DNA of 22,522 nt. It comes from an uncultured Oscillospiraceae bacterium. Its GTDB lineage: Bacteria > Bacillota > Clostridia > Oscillospirales > Oscillospiraceae. Location: NCBI GenBank assembly GCA_948616425.1, contig CAPGBJ010000096.1, positions 1-22,522 of the forward strand, read 5' to 3'. Shown here in pieces: positions 21,536-22,522 of this stretch; position 1 is the first letter of the stretch, and each line of letters starts with the position of its first letter. The translations under genes and the position numbers were made by a program. Below the pieces are notes generated by a model that was given only the letters and a program-made list of their open reading frames with translations, made no database searches and was not told the origin of the DNA.

Positions 21536-22522
21536 ATGCAGAAAAGATTATTGGCAGGCCTGATGACGCTGATAATGCTGGTGGGCCTGTGCCCTACGGC
21601 GCTGGCTATGCAGATTTTCGTAAAGACCCAGACGGGAAAGCACATCACCCTGGAAGTGGAACCGACAGACAAGATCGAGGACATCAAGAAAAAGTTCCAG
21701 GATAAAGAAGGTATCGCCCCCGATCAGCAGATCCTGACCTTTGCCGGAAAGATACTGGAGGACGGAAATACGCTTCAGGATTACAGTATCCAGAAGGACT
21801 CGATCCTGTGCCTGGAGCGGAAGGCCGCTGTGGAATATCTGGACGAAAACGGCCAGAAGCAGGCCTGTCCTGATGCCATCGAGGTGGCGGCCAACGATAC
21901 CCAGTGGTCGGATAAGTGGTATGTGGCGCAAGGCTATATAGAGATCCCACACCCCATTACCGTTATCGGAGAAGTCCACTTGATTTTGGCGAACGGCTGT
22001 GACTTGGCGGCCGTTCGCAGCATCCAGGTAAGCGAAGGGAACAGCCTGACCATCTACGCCCAGCCCAAGGACGAGAGTGACATGGGCAAGCTGAGAGCAT
22101 ACGGCGACATCAACGCAGGTATCCAAGTCAACTCGGGCAGCACTGTTACCATCAATGGCGGCGTGGTGGAGGCCTTCAGCGAAAACGGTGCGGGCATTGG
22201 CGGAAGTGAAGGCGGAGACGGCGGTAATATCACCATCAACGGTGGCACGGTGGTTGCAACAAGTTACCGCAACGGCGCGGGCATCGGCGGCGGCTATCAG
22301 GGCAACGGTGGTAATATAACCATCAGCGGCGGCGTGGTGACGGCAACCGGCACCTACGGCGCGGGCATCGGCGGCGGTGCCAACGGTAACGGCGGCGAGA
22401 TTACCATCGACGATGGTATGGTGACGGCGACTGGCGCAGGCGGTGCGGGCATCGGCGGCGGCAATGGTGGCGATGGCGGCATTATCGCCATCAACGGCGG
22501 CACGGTGACTGCTGCCAGCAGA
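21536..22522 (+). CDS. Secreted protein with ubiquitin domain and Gly-rich beta-solenoid repeats (3' end beyond window)
   Basis: The frame is open to the last base: 329 residues, no stop. Residues 1-24 are a signal peptide (MQKR, hydrophobic core LLAGLMTLIMLVGL, then PTALA). The mature protein would begin at M25 with MQIFVKTQTGKHITLEVEP: residues 25-96 align with human ubiquitin 1-72 without gaps, 51 identical by hand count. K6, K11, K27, K29, K33, K48 and K63 are all kept. L8, I44 and V70 of the hydrophobic patch are Q, T and E, and ubiquitin's LRLRGG end is replaced by a read-on (ERKAAVEYLDENG). Residues 97-193 resemble a domain common in Clostridia surface proteins (WYVAQGYIEI, VHLILANGCDL, SLTIYAQ). 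From about 194 repeats of NGGxVxAT and GAGIGGG type follow. GGAGG (21523-21527) is eight bases from the ATG. Probably exported, perhaps surface-anchored further downstream. Confidence 0.9.
   Translation, partial: MQKRLLAGLMTLIMLVGLCPTALAMQIFVKTQTGKHITLEVEPTDKIEDIKKKFQDKEGIAPDQQILTFAGKILEDGNTLQDYSIQKDSILCLERKAAVEYLDENGQKQACPDAIEVAANDTQWSDKWYVAQGYIEIPHPITVIGEVHLILANGCDLAAVRSIQVSEGNSLTIYAQPKDESDMGKLRAYGDINAGIQVNSGSTVTINGGVVEAFSENGAGIGGSEGGDGGNITINGGTVVATSYRNGAGIGGGYQGNGGNITISGGVVTATGTYGAGIGGGANGNGGEITIDDGMVTATGAGGAGIGGGNGGDGGIIAINGGTVTAASR
22187..22522 (+). repeat. Tandem 84-87 base coding repeats (GAGIGGG units)
   Basis: Four units begin at 22187, 22274, 22358 and 22442 with the codons for GAGIGG; unit lengths are 29, 28 and 28 residues, the last cut by the window end. 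Each has GAGIGG, a G/N-rich turn, then ITINGGxVxAT. The spacing and pattern fit stacked turns of a right-handed beta-solenoid. Repeats continue beyond the window and could vary in number between strains. Confidence 0.8.

Overview
The window looks like chromosomal DNA from a spore-forming, gut-type member of the Clostridia, probably an Oscillospiraceae relative (Flavonifractor/Lawsonibacter/Oscillibacter-like). This rests on a sporulation sigma factor (SigG), a Gram-positive D-amino acid transaminase, strong AGGAGG ribosome binding sites, a Clostridia-type PurF homologue, DUF6061 and RepA_N genes typical of gut Clostridia elements, and GC-rich third codon positions in the core genes. No taxonomic search could be run.

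Layout. (1) 1-4263: a REC-GGDEF diguanylate cyclase, a D-amino acid aminotransferase and a PAP2 phosphatase on the minus strand, then a divergent glycosyltransferase. These are cyclic-di-GMP signalling and cell-envelope genes. (2) 4340-15054: a purine operon on the plus strand: promoter, structured leader with an intrinsic terminator, purE, purC, a small membrane protein, a purF homologue, a Cys-rich DUF3795 protein, purM, purN, purO, a DUF1266-DUF2185 protein, a SUKH protein, a stand-alone AICAR formyltransferase, a second small membrane protein, purD and a terminator. purL, purB, purA and purK are not here. The PurH reactions are split between an archaeal-type PurO and a formyltransferase-only protein. 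The PurF homologue lacks the N-terminal catalytic cysteine but keeps the PRPP loop and all four candidate Fe-S cysteines. (3) 15171-16555 minus: an unrecognised small protein and sigG. (4) 16779-18471: rlmD (23S rRNA uracil methyltransferase), whose clade-specific C-terminal tail is broken by a one-base frameshift.

(5) 18480-20470: an apparent remnant of an integrated mobile element next to the rlmD 3' end. It holds a DUF6061 protein, a short RepA_N protein, an HTH regulator and a cluster of inverted repeats that resembles an oriT. GC falls here. (6) 20553-22522: a promoter with an overlapping inverted repeat, a SnoaL-like/LytTR regulator, two overlapping perfect palindromes, and a secreted protein that runs off the window end.

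The most striking gene is this last one (21536 onward). A signal peptide is followed, exactly at its predicted cleavage site, by a domain matching human ubiquitin at 51 of 72 positions in an ungapped hand alignment. All seven ubiquitin lysines are kept. The three hydrophobic-patch residues (L8, I44, V70) are all polar and the LRLRGG tail is absent. The domain is fused to a Gly-rich repeat region of the beta-solenoid/adhesin type. This suggests a eukaryote-derived ubiquitin fold displayed on or secreted from a gut bacterium, possibly controlled by the adjacent LytTR regulator.
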